Source: CAYOWK01 sp964407665 (GTDB lineage: Bacteria > Pseudomonadota > Alphaproteobacteria > Caulobacterales > Hyphomonadaceae). From it: a DNA stretch of 32,502 nt. Positions 16,486 through 23,433 of this stretch are shown one piece after another (the first letter of the stretch is position 1; every line of letters starts with the position of its first letter). Made by a program: the position numbers and the translations under genes. The stretch is from assembly GCA_964407665.1 (NCBI GenBank), contig CAYOWK010000044.1, positions 1 to 32,502 of the forward strand. Direction: 5' to 3'. The notes beneath the pieces were generated by a model, which searched no databases, was not told the DNA's origin, and saw only the letters and a program-made list of their open reading frames with translations.

Positions 16486-17274
16486 ATGATGACATCGACC
16501 CTCCTCCCCCTGTTCCTCACTGGCGTGAGCTTCCCGGCCTTGCCTGTGGCTGACGTTACGGCGAGCGTCGCGCCTCCGCCCGCTGCCGTCGCCCGGGCCG
16601 TACCCGTCAAGGCGACCGTCCAGCCCGGCGCGGTTGCTCCGGCCGTTTCTGCGCCCGTGGTCGCGCCGCCGATGTCTGGCGTGCACATTGTTGAGGCCCG
16701 CGCGCCCGCTCCCGACCCGGTGGCGGACCGCAACGCCGTCATCGAGAAGATGAGCAGGGCGCTTTCCTCGACCCGAACGGCCCAGGGCAAGTTTGTCCAG
16801 TCTGACCCCAACGACCCGCGCGCCAATGCATCCGGCAGCTTCTACATCAGTCGGCCTGGCAAGGTCCGGTTCGAGTACACATCGCCCGAGCCGATGTTCA
16901 TCGTGTCGGACGGCGTTTCGCTTTCTGTTGAGGAGCCAAAACGGAAGTCCTACGACGCGATCCCGCTCAAATCGCACCCGCTTAGCCTGTTTCTGAAGTC
17001 GAACATCGATCTCAAGCGCGACGGCAACGTCAAGGACGTCTCGGCCGCCAACGGCTCGTGGTTTGTGACACTGGTGGATACGACAGGGGAAGCCGAGGGC
17101 CGGATGATCCTGGAGTTCCGGGAATCCGACTTCGAACTCCTCGGCTGGCGGGTCGTCGACGGCACGGGCGCCGAGACTCGGACCCAGCTGACGGGGGTGC
17201 AGACCAACGCCAGCCTGAAGCCGGCTCTCTTCATCGTGAAGGACCCGGCCGACCGGCGGGATGATCGCCGTTAA
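16486..17274 (+). CDS. lolA: Outer-membrane lipoprotein carrier LolA
   Basis: LolA shuttles lipoproteins through the periplasm from LolCDE to the outer membrane. The 262-residue product contains the LolA fold from about residue 85 on: TAQGKFVQSDPND, then GSFYISRPGKVRFEY and MFIVSDGVSLSV, ending GWRVVDGTGAETRTQL. It is longer than usual (about 200 residues) because a Pro/Ala/Val-rich segment of about 65 residues lies between the N-terminal hydrophobic signal (MMTSTLLPLFLTGVSF) and the fold. I chose ATG 16486 because GAGG lies 7 bases upstream; 16480 is also possible. A short hairpin covers the stop codon. Confidence 0.88.
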   Translation: MMTSTLLPLFLTGVSFPALPVADVTASVAPPPAAVARAVPVKATVQPGAVAPAVSAPVVAPPMSGVHIVEARAPAPDPVADRNAVIEKMSRALSSTRTAQGKFVQSDPNDPRANASGSFYISRPGKVRFEYTSPEPMFIVSDGVSLSVEEPKRKSYDAIPLKSHPLSLFLKSNIDLKRDGNVKDVSAANGSWFVTLVDTTGEAEGRMILEFRESDFELLGWRVVDGTGAETRTQLTGVQTNASLKPALFIVKDPADRRDDRR

Positions 17275-17300
17275 CTGACAACGGCGTCAGTCTTCCTGTC
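17266..17300 (+). terminator. Weak terminator at the lolA 3' end
   Basis: CGCCGTT (17266-17272) pairs with AACGGCG (17280-17286) around the lolA stop codon and is followed by TCAGTCTTCCT. The stem is short and the T tract interrupted, so termination would be partial. Confidence 0.4.
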
Positions 17301-17388
17301 CTGACCCGACAAATACCATGTCTTTGCAGCCAGTTGCCCCAGATGTGCGTTGCCCGAAAGCAACATTACAGCGTGGAATATGGTTAAC

Positions 17389-17418
17389 TTGAAATCTGTG
17401 GGGTAGCGTGCCTAAATA
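17389..17418 (+). promoter_or_regulatory. Sigma-70-like promoter for a candidate small RNA
   Basis: TTGAAA at 17389-17394 and CTAAAT/TAAATA at 17412-17418 have a 17-18 bp spacer. The pair points at the three-hairpin region that ends in a terminator at 17570. Neither hexamer is perfect. Confidence 0.4.
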
Positions 17419-17423
17419 GTCAC

Positions 17424-17570
17424 ACAGACGAAGTGGCTCGCACCTGGTGTTCCCCCCCGGCAGGAGCTCGAGCTTTTCGTTGGCGCCGGTGACCATCCCT
17501 CCCGGACGCTGCGCCAATTCAGGCGCCCGACCCCCCTGGCTGTCCCCGCGGCCGGGGGGGTTGTCGTTTT
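17424..17570 (+). ncRNA. Candidate small RNA with C-rich loops (three hairpins plus terminator)
   Basis: A 336-bp gap between lolA and xthA holds a transcript-like unit: a promoter-like pair, three stem-loops and a T tract. Hairpin 1 (GCTCG 17436-17440 with CGAGC 17469-17473) exposes a run of seven C. Hairpin 2 (TTGGCGC 17480-17486 with GCGCCAA 17511-17517) exposes CCATCCCTCCC. Hairpin 3 (17530-17540 with 17551-17561) is followed by TTGTCGTTTT. C-rich single-stranded loops that pair with G-rich ribosome-binding sites are a known design in alphaproteobacterial sRNAs such as Caulobacter GsrN and Rhodobacter CcsR. No EcfG promoter is present, and I make no identity claim. It is not recognisable as 6S, SRP, RNase P or tmRNA. 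Confidence 0.5.
17530..17570 (+). terminator. Rho-independent terminator before xthA
   Basis: An 11-bp stem with one G-U pair, a 10-nt loop and the tail TTGTCGTTTT. It lies about 255 bp after lolA and 40 bp before xthA, so it more likely ends a separate small transcript than lolA itself. Confidence 0.75.
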
Positions 17571-17610
17571 GAGGTTGCGCAGCCGGGGCGCCCGACCGAA
17601 ATAGCCGCCC

Positions 17611-18420
17611 ATGGCTTCTTTCAAACTGGCGACCTGGAACATCAACTCGGTGCGGCTGCGCATCGATCGCGTGACCGACTTCATTGCCCGCGAGGCGCCG
17701 GACGTTCTCTGCCTGCAGGAGATCAAGTGCCTCGATGACCAGTTTCCGCGCGGCGCGTTCGAGGCGGCCGGGATGCCCTACATGCGGATCATGGGACAGA
17801 AGGGTATGCACGGGACCGCCATCGTCTCGCGGCTGCCGCTGGCCGATGCGGATGCGCCCGACTTCTGCCGCCATGGCCACGCGCGCTGCGCCTCCGCCAG
17901 CGTCGCGGGCTTCGACATACACAACCTCTACGTGCCCGCCGGCGCCGACATTCCTGATCCGGTTCTCAACGACAAGTTTGCCCACAAGCTCGATTTCGTG
18001 GAGCGGATGCGAACGTCTTACGCCGCGCGGGCCCGCAAGAAGGCCGCGCCTCCCCTTCTGGTCGTTGGAGACCTCAACATTGCGCCAGAGGAGCACGATG
18101 TCTGGTCGCACAAGCAGCTTCTGGACGTGGTGAGCCATACGCCGGTGGAAACCGACGGCATGAAACGGATCATCCGCGAAGGACGCTTCACCGACATCGC
18201 CCGCGCCGCCCACGCGCCGGAGGAGAAACTCTATACATGGTGGAGCTACCGCGCCGCCGACTGGCGGGCGAGCAATCGCGGCCGCCGCCTCGACCACATC
18301 TGGGCGGACCACCGAGCCGCGCCGCATGTCGACGTGACGAGCTACGCCATTCACTCCGCCGAGCGCGACGGCTTCAAGCCGTCCGACCATGTGCCCGTGA
18401 CGGTGACGGTCCGGATCTGA
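17611..18420 (+). CDS. xthA: Exodeoxyribonuclease III / AP endonuclease
   Basis: This enzyme of the EEP (exonuclease-endonuclease-phosphatase) superfamily cleaves at abasic sites and removes 3' blocks during base-excision repair. The 269-residue product has the usual length and motifs: KLATWNINSVRLR at the start, VLCLQEIKC with the metal-binding Glu, GMHGTAIVSRLPL, LVVGDLNIAPEEHD with Asp/Asn, LDHIWAD, and the final SDHVPV carrying the catalytic Asp-His. The ribosome-binding site is weak. The gene follows the candidate sRNA terminator, so it probably has its own promoter or depends on readthrough. It converges with the SDR gene, 10 bp away. Confidence 0.95.
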   Translation: MASFKLATWNINSVRLRIDRVTDFIAREAPDVLCLQEIKCLDDQFPRGAFEAAGMPYMRIMGQKGMHGTAIVSRLPLADADAPDFCRHGHARCASASVAGFDIHNLYVPAGADIPDPVLNDKFAHKLDFVERMRTSYAARARKKAAPPLLVVGDLNIAPEEHDVWSHKQLLDVVSHTPVETDGMKRIIREGRFTDIARAAHAPEEKLYTWWSYRAADWRASNRGRRLDHIWADHRAAPHVDVTSYAIHSAERDGFKPSDHVPVTVTVRI

Positions 18421-18430
18421 GCCGGCCGTC

Positions 18431-19207
18431 TCAGTTGGCGGTCAGGCCGCCATCGACGACCACTTCCGATCCGGTCATGAAGGCTGCGGCGTCCGAGGCC
18501 AGGAACTTCACGGCGTTGGCGATGTCCGTATCGCGCCCGAGCCGTCCGAGCGGATGGCGCGAGGCGAAACGCTCGCGGATATCGTTCGCCCCGCCGCCGC
18601 GCGCGGCCATGTCCGTCATCGCCTTTTCCATCATCGGCGTGTCGATGATGCCGGGATGCACCGAGTTCACCCGCACCTTCAACCCGCCTTGTGCGCATTC
18701 CAGCGCAGCAGCCTTGGTCATCAGCCGAACGGCGCCCTTGGAGGCGTTGTAGGCCAGCGTCAGGGGCGAGCCCACCAGCCCCGCCACGGACGACAGGTTG
18801 ATGATCGAGCCGCCGCCGTCCCACATCTGTGCGCGTTCGGCGATAGCCGGGATGGCGTGCTTGAGGCCGAGAAACACACCCTCGACATTGACCTGCTGCA
18901 TGCGCCGGAAATCCTCCAGCGAGGTGTGAGCGATGGGTTTCATCCAGAAGACCCCCGCATTGTTCACAAGGATGTCGAGACCGCCGAACGTGGACTTCGC
19001 AAAGGCGACCGCAGCGATCCAGCTGTCCTCGGACGTCACGTCGTGAGTCACGTAAGCGCCCCCCGTTTCGGCAGCTGTCCCCTGCCCGTCGCTGATGTCG
19101 GCGACGACCACCTTCGCGCCCGCCGCAGCCAGCGCGCGAGCCGTCGCCGCGCCGATGCCGCGCGCAGCCCCGGTAACGAGCGCGATGCGCCCTTCAAGGT
19201 CCTTCAT
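18431..19207 (-). CDS. Short-chain dehydrogenase/reductase (SDR family)
   Basis: The 258-residue product is a classical SDR oxidoreductase. It has the NAD(P)-binding motif TGAARGIG at about 12-19, NNAG at 82-85, and the catalytic set Ser140, Tyr153 and Lys157 (YNASK). An Asp at residue 37 at the end of the second strand (VVVADIS) suggests NAD(H) preference. The C-terminal block HPGIIDTPMM and the final SEVVVDGG are standard. Resemblance to hydroxysteroid or cyclohexanol dehydrogenases is general and does not set the substrate. The ATG at 19207 has GGGAGGAAC upstream; the frame is open far beyond but without conserved sequence. Confidence 0.9.
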   Translation of the reverse strand: MKDLEGRIALVTGAARGIGAATARALAAAGAKVVVADISDGQGTAAETGGAYVTHDVTSEDSWIAAVAFAKSTFGGLDILVNNAGVFWMKPIAHTSLEDFRRMQQVNVEGVFLGLKHAIPAIAERAQMWDGGGSIINLSSVAGLVGSPLTLAYNASKGAVRLMTKAAALECAQGGLKVRVNSVHPGIIDTPMMEKAMTDMAARGGGANDIRERFASRHPLGRLGRDTDIANAVKFLASDAAAFMTGSEVVVDGGLTAN

Positions 19208-19386
19208 GCTGTTCCTCCCTGTGGCGCAGTCTGTCGCTCGCCGTCCGGCGCCAGCATGGCCAGATTTGCCAAAGACGCCAGTCCGGCTTGGAAGGATGCG
19301 CAATGTCACCGCTGTGCGGGCCGGGCATTCCGTATGTCGAAGGCTGCTCCTGATCGGACCAGCCTCTCGCGCCGTATAGAGCATGC

Positions 19387-19401
19387 GGCAGGTCACCTGC
19401 C
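19387..19401. promoter_or_regulatory. 15-bp palindrome upstream of the 70-aa gene
   Basis: GGCAGGTCACCTGCC is a perfect inverted repeat with 7-bp arms around a single central base. It lies 29 bp before the start of the small rightward gene, in a position suited to an operator. No regulator is known. Confidence 0.25.
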
Positions 19402-19429
19402 TGTTTCGCAGCAGAAGAGGATCGGACCC

Positions 19430-19642
19430 ATGTTCCCGGTCGGCCAGTTCGCCACAGACGTGCAGTCCGCCGCCTTCGAGCTGATTCACCAGTATGGCGA
19501 CGATGCGGAAGTCGTTGCAGTCATGCGCGCCGCCGAGCTCGCGGCCGTTGGAGATGAGGAAGGCCTTGCGACGTGGGATCAGATCATCGCCTGCATCTCG
19601 GCGCTCGCAGGGGACGAGGCGTCGCGCTCAAATCCGAGCTGA
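19430..19642 (+). CDS. Small conserved-looking protein (DUF6961-like)
   Basis: This 70-residue protein has AGAGGA 8 bases upstream of its ATG. Its sequence is compact and helical: MFPVGQFATDVQSAAFELI, then VMRAAELAAVGDEEGLATW and DQIIACISAL. The GDEEGLATWDQI pattern recalls small alphaproteobacterial proteins filed under DUF6961, a tentative match from memory. There is no signal peptide or membrane segment. A 15-bp palindrome precedes it. Its last 15 bases overlap the end of the oppositely directed peptidase-like gene. Function is unknown. Confidence 0.65.
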   Translation: MFPVGQFATDVQSAAFELIHQYGDDAEVVAVMRAAELAAVGDEEGLATWDQIIACISALAGDEASRSNPS

Positions 19643-20149
19643 GGCGTCCAGTCTTCGCATAAGCTCCGCGCGCTCGCCCGAGGCGAGCCACCCGCGCCAT
19701 GCCTCTTCCGAAACCTGCTCGCGGATTGCCCGGTAGTCCTCGGTGGCCGTCTCTTCGTTCGCCCGGTAGCGCGGATCGTGCGCAGGCGTGACGATCACGG
19801 GCGCGCCGCCAAACTGATCTGCCGTGATATCGATGATGAGACCGCCCTCGGTCTCGACCCAGGCGTGACCCACCCACTTGTCGAGCCACAGGAAGCCCGC
19901 GCCCGTCGCGCCGTGTCGGTCACCCGATGGCGGCGTGCCACTCGCCCAGCTGGCGCCGATGTCAAAGTCGCGGTTGAGCACATGCTTCAGGGTGAGGCTG
20001 CTGCGGCCGCACATTCCTGCGGATGCGGGCACGCCAGCGGCCTCGGGGCCCTGCCACATCCTCCACCAGTCCGGCTCGAGAAACGCGCGCACAGCAGACG
20101 CGATGAGTTCGTGGCGGCCTGTGCCGGACGGGTCTGGCCTGCCCTGCAC
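19628..20149 (-). CDS. Transglutaminase-like cysteine peptidase, coupled to cenR
   Basis: The 173-residue product fits the papain/transglutaminase-like fold by its ordered triad: Cys47 in GMCGRSS at a helix start, His95 in VGHAWVET, and Asp107 in LIIDITADQF. The Cys...HAWVE...DxTADQ order is typical of bacterial transglutaminase-like hydrolases. I see no signal peptide, so a cytosolic location is likely unless the start is wrong. The GTG start at 20149 overlaps the last base of the cenR stop (TAGTG), which indicates translational coupling. Its 3' end overlaps the small rightward gene by 15 bp. The substrate is unknown; an envelope or peptide role is inferred from context only. Confidence 0.72.
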   Translation of the reverse strand: MQGRPDPSGTGRHELIASAVRAFLEPDWWRMWQGPEAAGVPASAGMCGRSSLTLKHVLNRDFDIGASWASGTPPSGDRHGATGAGFLWLDKWVGHAWVETEGGLIIDITADQFGGAPVIVTPAHDPRYRANEETATEDYRAIREQVSEEAWRGWLASGERAELMRRLDASARI

Positions 20150-20835
20150 TAGGGCTGGAGCCGGTATCCGCCGCTTTCGGTCAGCAGCAGGCGCGCGTTT
20201 GTGGGATCGGGTTCGATCTTCTGGCGCAGGCGGTAGATGTGCGTCTCGAGCGTGTGTGTGGTGACGTTCGAGTTGTAGCCCCACACCTCGGACAGAAGCT
20301 CCTCCCGCGCCACCGGTTTGCCGCCAGCACGGTAGAGGTACTTCAGGATGTTGGTTTCCTTCTCGGTGAGACGGATCTTCTTGTCCTTGTCATCGACCAG
20401 GATCTTGCCCGCGGGGCGGAAATCGTACGGGCCGATGCGGAAGGTTGCGTCCTCGCTCTGCTCGAACGTGCGCAGGTGGGCGCGGACGCGGGCGAGCAGG
20501 ACCGAGAACTTGAACGGCTTGGTGACGTAGTCATTGGCGCCGCTGTCGAGGCCAAGGATCGCGTCGGCGTCAGTGACCTGTCCCGTCAGCATCATGATCG
20601 GGGCGGCGACGCCGTGCTTGCGCATCACCTTGCAGGCGTCGCGGCCGTCCATGTCCGGCAGATCAACGTCGAGAATAACGAGGTCAGCCCGAAGGTCGGT
20701 CGCTATGCGGATGCCGTCGGCGGCGTTGCCCGCATGCTCGATGCGGAAGCCCTCGTGCAGCTCGAACTGCTCGGCGAGGACGTTGCGCAGCTCGGCGTCG
20801 TCATCGACCAGCAGGATCGTCTTTGCGGTAGTCAT
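20149..20835 (-). CDS. cenR: OmpR/PhoB-family response regulator, CenR-like
   Basis: CenR is the response regulator of the CenK-CenR system, essential for envelope integrity in Caulobacter and conserved in many alphaproteobacteria. The 228-residue product has a receiver domain with the acidic pocket DDD near residue 11, phospho-acceptor Asp56 (VILDVDLPDMDG) and the switch Lys in YVTKPFKF. A winged-helix DNA-binding domain follows, with IRLTEKETNILKYLYRAG and TTHTLETHIYRLRQKIEPDP. The symbol rests on strong resemblance to remembered CenR sequences, especially the SEVWGYNSNVTTHTLE block. No histidine kinase is adjacent, as is usual for cenR. ATG 20835 has GGGAGG upstream. It diverges from an L,D-transpeptidase gene 63 bp away. 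Confidence 0.85.
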   Translation of the reverse strand: MTTAKTILLVDDDAELRNVLAEQFELHEGFRIEHAGNAADGIRIATDLRADLVILDVDLPDMDGRDACKVMRKHGVAAPIMMLTGQVTDADAILGLDSGANDYVTKPFKFSVLLARVRAHLRTFEQSEDATFRIGPYDFRPAGKILVDDKDKKIRLTEKETNILKYLYRAGGKPVAREELLSEVWGYNSNVTTHTLETHIYRLRQKIEPDPTNARLLLTESGGYRLQP

Positions 20836-20898
20836 ACAGTGACGTCCTCCCTGCTGCATCGTATGCGCAGCTGGCACACTCTAGTGTACGTTGCGGCC

Positions 20899-21435
20899 AT
20901 GCAGGAAGATGTTGAAAGCCCGCAACAAGTCCTTGTTATCGCAAAGGCTGGCGGCCGTTGGGTCCGGTACGCAGGCGGCCTCGCGCCCTGCGCGATCGGG
21001 CGAAGCGGCACAATCGCGGCCGAATCGAAGCGGGAGGGCGATGGCGCCACGCCGGCAGGCAACTGGCCGCTGCGCCGCCTGTTCTGGCGACCGGACCGGG
21101 GCGAGCGGCCCCTGACGCACCTGGAAACCGTGGAAATCTCCGCGGATATGGGGTGGTGCGATGATCCGGGATCACCGGACTACAACCGGCTGGTGACCCT
21201 GCCCTGTCCGTCAGGTCACGAGCAGATGTGGCGGGACGACCAGCTGTACGATCTGGTGATCGAGCTGGGTTACAATGACGATCCTGTCCGCCCGGGACGC
21301 GGCAGCGCCATCTTCGTCCATCTGGCGCATGCCGACTATCGCCCTACGGAAGGCTGCATTGCAGTCGACCGCGAGACCTTTCTCGATCTGGCGCGGCGCG
21401 CCAAGCCGGGCGATACCCTGTCCATCGAGCCATGA
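20899..21435 (+). CDS. L,D-transpeptidase (YkuD) family protein
   Basis: The 178-residue product has the YkuD catalytic signature: His141 in IFVHLAHADYRPT and the nucleophile Cys153 in TEGCIAV. Upstream are GDGATPAGNWPLRRLFWRPD and the NRLVTLP segment that typify the short YkuD/ErfK-like group. Family enzymes form 3-3 cross-links in peptidoglycan or attach proteins to it. No signal peptide is visible from ATG 20899, which is odd for an enzyme acting in the periplasm; an in-frame GTG at 20884 does not add one. It diverges from cenR, so the short shared region could be under CenR control (inference). The lysoplasmalogenase gene follows after 19 bp. Confidence 0.88.
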   Translation: MQEDVESPQQVLVIAKAGGRWVRYAGGLAPCAIGRSGTIAAESKREGDGATPAGNWPLRRLFWRPDRGERPLTHLETVEISADMGWCDDPGSPDYNRLVTLPCPSGHEQMWRDDQLYDLVIELGYNDDPVRPGRGSAIFVHLAHADYRPTEGCIAVDRETFLDLARRAKPGDTLSIEP

Positions 21436-21454
21436 GGCTGCGAGGAGAGACGCC

Positions 21455-22141
21455 ATGACCACCGGACCGGACGCTCGCGCGCCGCAGGCCATGCTTGCCC
21501 TCTTTGTGCTGGCGGCTGCTGTTATCCTGTCCCACCTCGCCAATGACTGGGTTCATCTCGCTGATCCCTGGGGGATTGTCTGGAAGGCGTCCGGGATTGT
21601 TCTTCTTGGCGCGTTCGCCGCACTCAGCGGCGCGTGGCTGGCCGCGCTCGGCCTGCTGCTGTGCGCTGCAGGCGATGCCCTGCTTGAGGTTGACGGCCTG
21701 TTCGTTGGCGGCATGGCGGCCTTTGCGCTGGGCCATGTCTGCTATGCCGCCCTCTTCATCGGGCTGATCCGAAGCCACGGCATGAACAAGCGGGACATGC
21801 CGGTTGCCGTTCTGGTCGTGCTGATCGTTGCAGGTCTCAGTGTCTGGCTGGTTCCGGGCATGGGCGCGCTGCTGATCCCCTCCCTGCTCTACATGGCGGT
21901 GATTCTCACGATGGCGGTGAGCGCCCTGCTCTCGAAGGCGCCCATGACGGCGCGAATGGGGGCGCTGCTGTTCGTCGTGTCAGACAGCATTCTCGCGGCT
22001 GGACTCTACCGCGAGGCGCAGGCCTTTCCGGGAGCGGTGTGGATCACGTACGGGCTCGCGCAGATCCTGCTGGCGTGGGGGTTCGTGAAGCTGCACCAGG
22101 CGCTGATGCGCTCAGGGCGTACGCGCACCAAACAGGGCTGA
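21455..22141 (+). CDS. Lysoplasmalogenase (YhhN family membrane protein)
   Basis: The 228-residue product is a polytopic inner-membrane protein with about eight hydrophobic segments. It contains the YhhN/TMEM86 hallmarks LLLCAAGDALLEVDG, FALGHVCYAALF and, late in the protein, VVSDSILAAG with conserved Asp residues. Animal and some bacterial members hydrolyse the vinyl-ether bond of lysoplasmalogens; whether this bacterium makes such lipids is unknown, so the true substrate may differ. The ATG at 21455 has GAGGAGAG just upstream. It probably forms an operon with the L,D-transpeptidase. Its last 30 bases overlap the end of the converging yggS gene. Confidence 0.88.
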   Translation: MTTGPDARAPQAMLALFVLAAAVILSHLANDWVHLADPWGIVWKASGIVLLGAFAALSGAWLAALGLLLCAAGDALLEVDGLFVGGMAAFALGHVCYAALFIGLIRSHGMNKRDMPVAVLVVLIVAGLSVWLVPGMGALLIPSLLYMAVILTMAVSALLSKAPMTARMGALLFVVSDSILAAGLYREAQAFPGAVWITYGLAQILLAWGFVKLHQALMRSGRTRTKQG

Positions 22142-22792
22142 GCCCACGCGCACGCTCGTCGCTCCGAAACGGACGGCGGTCTCGTAGTCCCCGCTCATGC
22201 CCATGGACAGCTTCGTCAGTCCGTTGCGTGCGGCGATCTTCGCCAGAAGCGCGAAGTGCAGACCCGCAGGTTCTTCCGGAGGCGGAATACACATGAGGCC
22301 TTCGGGTTCGATCCCGAAGTCCTGGCGGAGCGAGGCGATGAAAGCGTCTGTCTCGCGTGGCGCAACGCCCGCCTTCTGGGGCTCCTCGCCGGTGTTCACC
22401 TGCACATAGAGACGCGGCATGCGTCCCGCCTTCTGGGCGGCGTCCATCAGGGCGGCCGCGAGTTTCGTGCGGTCGAGAGTCTCGATGACGTCAAAGAGAT
22501 CGACCGCGTCCCGGGCCTTGTTCGACTGCAGGGGGCCGATCAGGCGCAGCTCCAGCTGCGGGCGTTCGGGACGTGTCGCCCAGCGTCCTTCGGCTTCCTG
22601 GACCCGGTTTTCCCCGAACACAATCTGACCGGCGGCCAGCATGGCGGCGATACGATCTTCAGGCTGGACCTTCGAGACGGCGACAAGGGTGATAGAAGCG
22701 GGATCGCGGCCTGCCTCCCCGGCGGCGCGGGCGATGCGCGCGAGCACTTCTGTGCGGGCTTCGCTGATGGCGGTGTAGAGGCTGGTGTCCAT
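22112..22792 (-). CDS. yggS: Pyridoxal-phosphate homeostasis protein (YggS/PROSC family)
   Basis: YggS-type proteins bind pyridoxal phosphate in the cytosol and buffer B6 vitamer and amino-acid pools without known catalysis. The 226-residue product is a single TIM barrel matching alanine racemase domain 1. The PLP Lys is at 41 (LVAVSKVQP), FGENRVQEA follows, then HFALLAKIA and the phosphate-binding end LSMGMSGDYETAVRFG with VRVGSALFG. The RLIGPLQSNKA motif near residue 85 is family-typical. Its ATG (22792-22790) overlaps that of the divergent thiE-like gene in a shared CATG, leaving no intergenic space. Confidence 0.93.
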   Translation of the reverse strand: MDTSLYTAISEARTEVLARIARAAGEAGRDPASITLVAVSKVQPEDRIAAMLAAGQIVFGENRVQEAEGRWATRPERPQLELRLIGPLQSNKARDAVDLFDVIETLDRTKLAAALMDAAQKAGRMPRLYVQVNTGEEPQKAGVAPRETDAFIASLRQDFGIEPEGLMCIPPPEEPAGLHFALLAKIAARNGLTKLSMGMSGDYETAVRFGATSVRVGSALFGARTP

Positions 22793-23420
22793 GGTTCCGC
22801 TTGAAGCCCAACGCGCCGCGCGCCGCAAGCTCCTCGCGGCCGCGCGGGTGGAGCAAGCCGCAAGGCTGCCGCCTGCCCTCTTCTTTACCGATCCGGACCG
22901 GACCCCTGATCCGCTGGCTGTGGCAAGGCGACTGCCGGCCGGATGGGGCGTCGTCTATCGCCACTTCGGTGCGCCGGACCGGTTCGACATGGCGCAGGCG
23001 CTTGCCCGGATCTGCCGGGCGCGGAGACTTGTGCTGCTGATAGCCGCCGATCCGGCGCTGGCGCGCCGGGTTGGAGCGGACGGCGTGCACTGGCCGGCCA
23101 ATCGGCTGGGTGTCGCCCGGCAGTCGACCGCCTGGGGATTGCAGACAGCCTCCGCCCACACGGGTCGCGAGATCGCCCGTGCGCGCCGGGCGAGTATGGA
23201 TGCAGCGGTTCTCTCCGCCGTGTTTCCGAGCCGGAGCCCGAGCGCCGGACGCGGCATCGGATCCCTGCGGTTCCGGATGGCGGCGCGCGCAAGTGGCCTG
23301 CCGCTTTATGCGCTGGGAGGCGTCAGCGCGAGGACGGCGATGTCCGTGGCCCAGGACAAACAGGCGGGAATCGCCGGATGGGCGGCCGTGGACAGTCTTT
23401 GCGATGCATTTGGAAGCTAG
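22791..23420 (+). CDS. Thiamine-phosphate synthase-like (ThiE/TenI fold) protein
   Basis: The 209-residue product resembles ThiE/TenI TIM-barrel proteins. Matches are an opening strand PPALFFTDPDRTPDPL, a central GADGVHWP, then AVLSAVFPSRSPSAG and a late LPLYALGGVSARTA. ThiE joins hydroxymethylpyrimidine diphosphate to thiazole phosphate in thiamine synthesis. Here the usual GVHxGQxD substrate motif is replaced by GVHWPANRLG, so it may be a TenI-like or diverged relative rather than a true synthase. ATG 22791 has AGAGG 9 bases upstream, inside the divergent yggS coding sequence. No other thiamine gene is nearby. Confidence 0.75.
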   Translation: MVPLEAQRAARRKLLAAARVEQAARLPPALFFTDPDRTPDPLAVARRLPAGWGVVYRHFGAPDRFDMAQALARICRARRLVLLIAADPALARRVGADGVHWPANRLGVARQSTAWGLQTASAHTGREIARARRASMDAAVLSAVFPSRSPSAGRGIGSLRFRMAARASGLPLYALGGVSARTAMSVAQDKQAGIAGWAAVDSLCDAFGS

Positions 23421-23433
23421 GGCCGGGCGGCGT

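Noticed and set aside
17375..17398. GGAAT...TGTG as an EcfG promoter for the candidate sRNA
   Set aside because: Both elements deviate from GGAAC and CGTT; the TTGAAA/TAAAT pair is a better promoter candidate.
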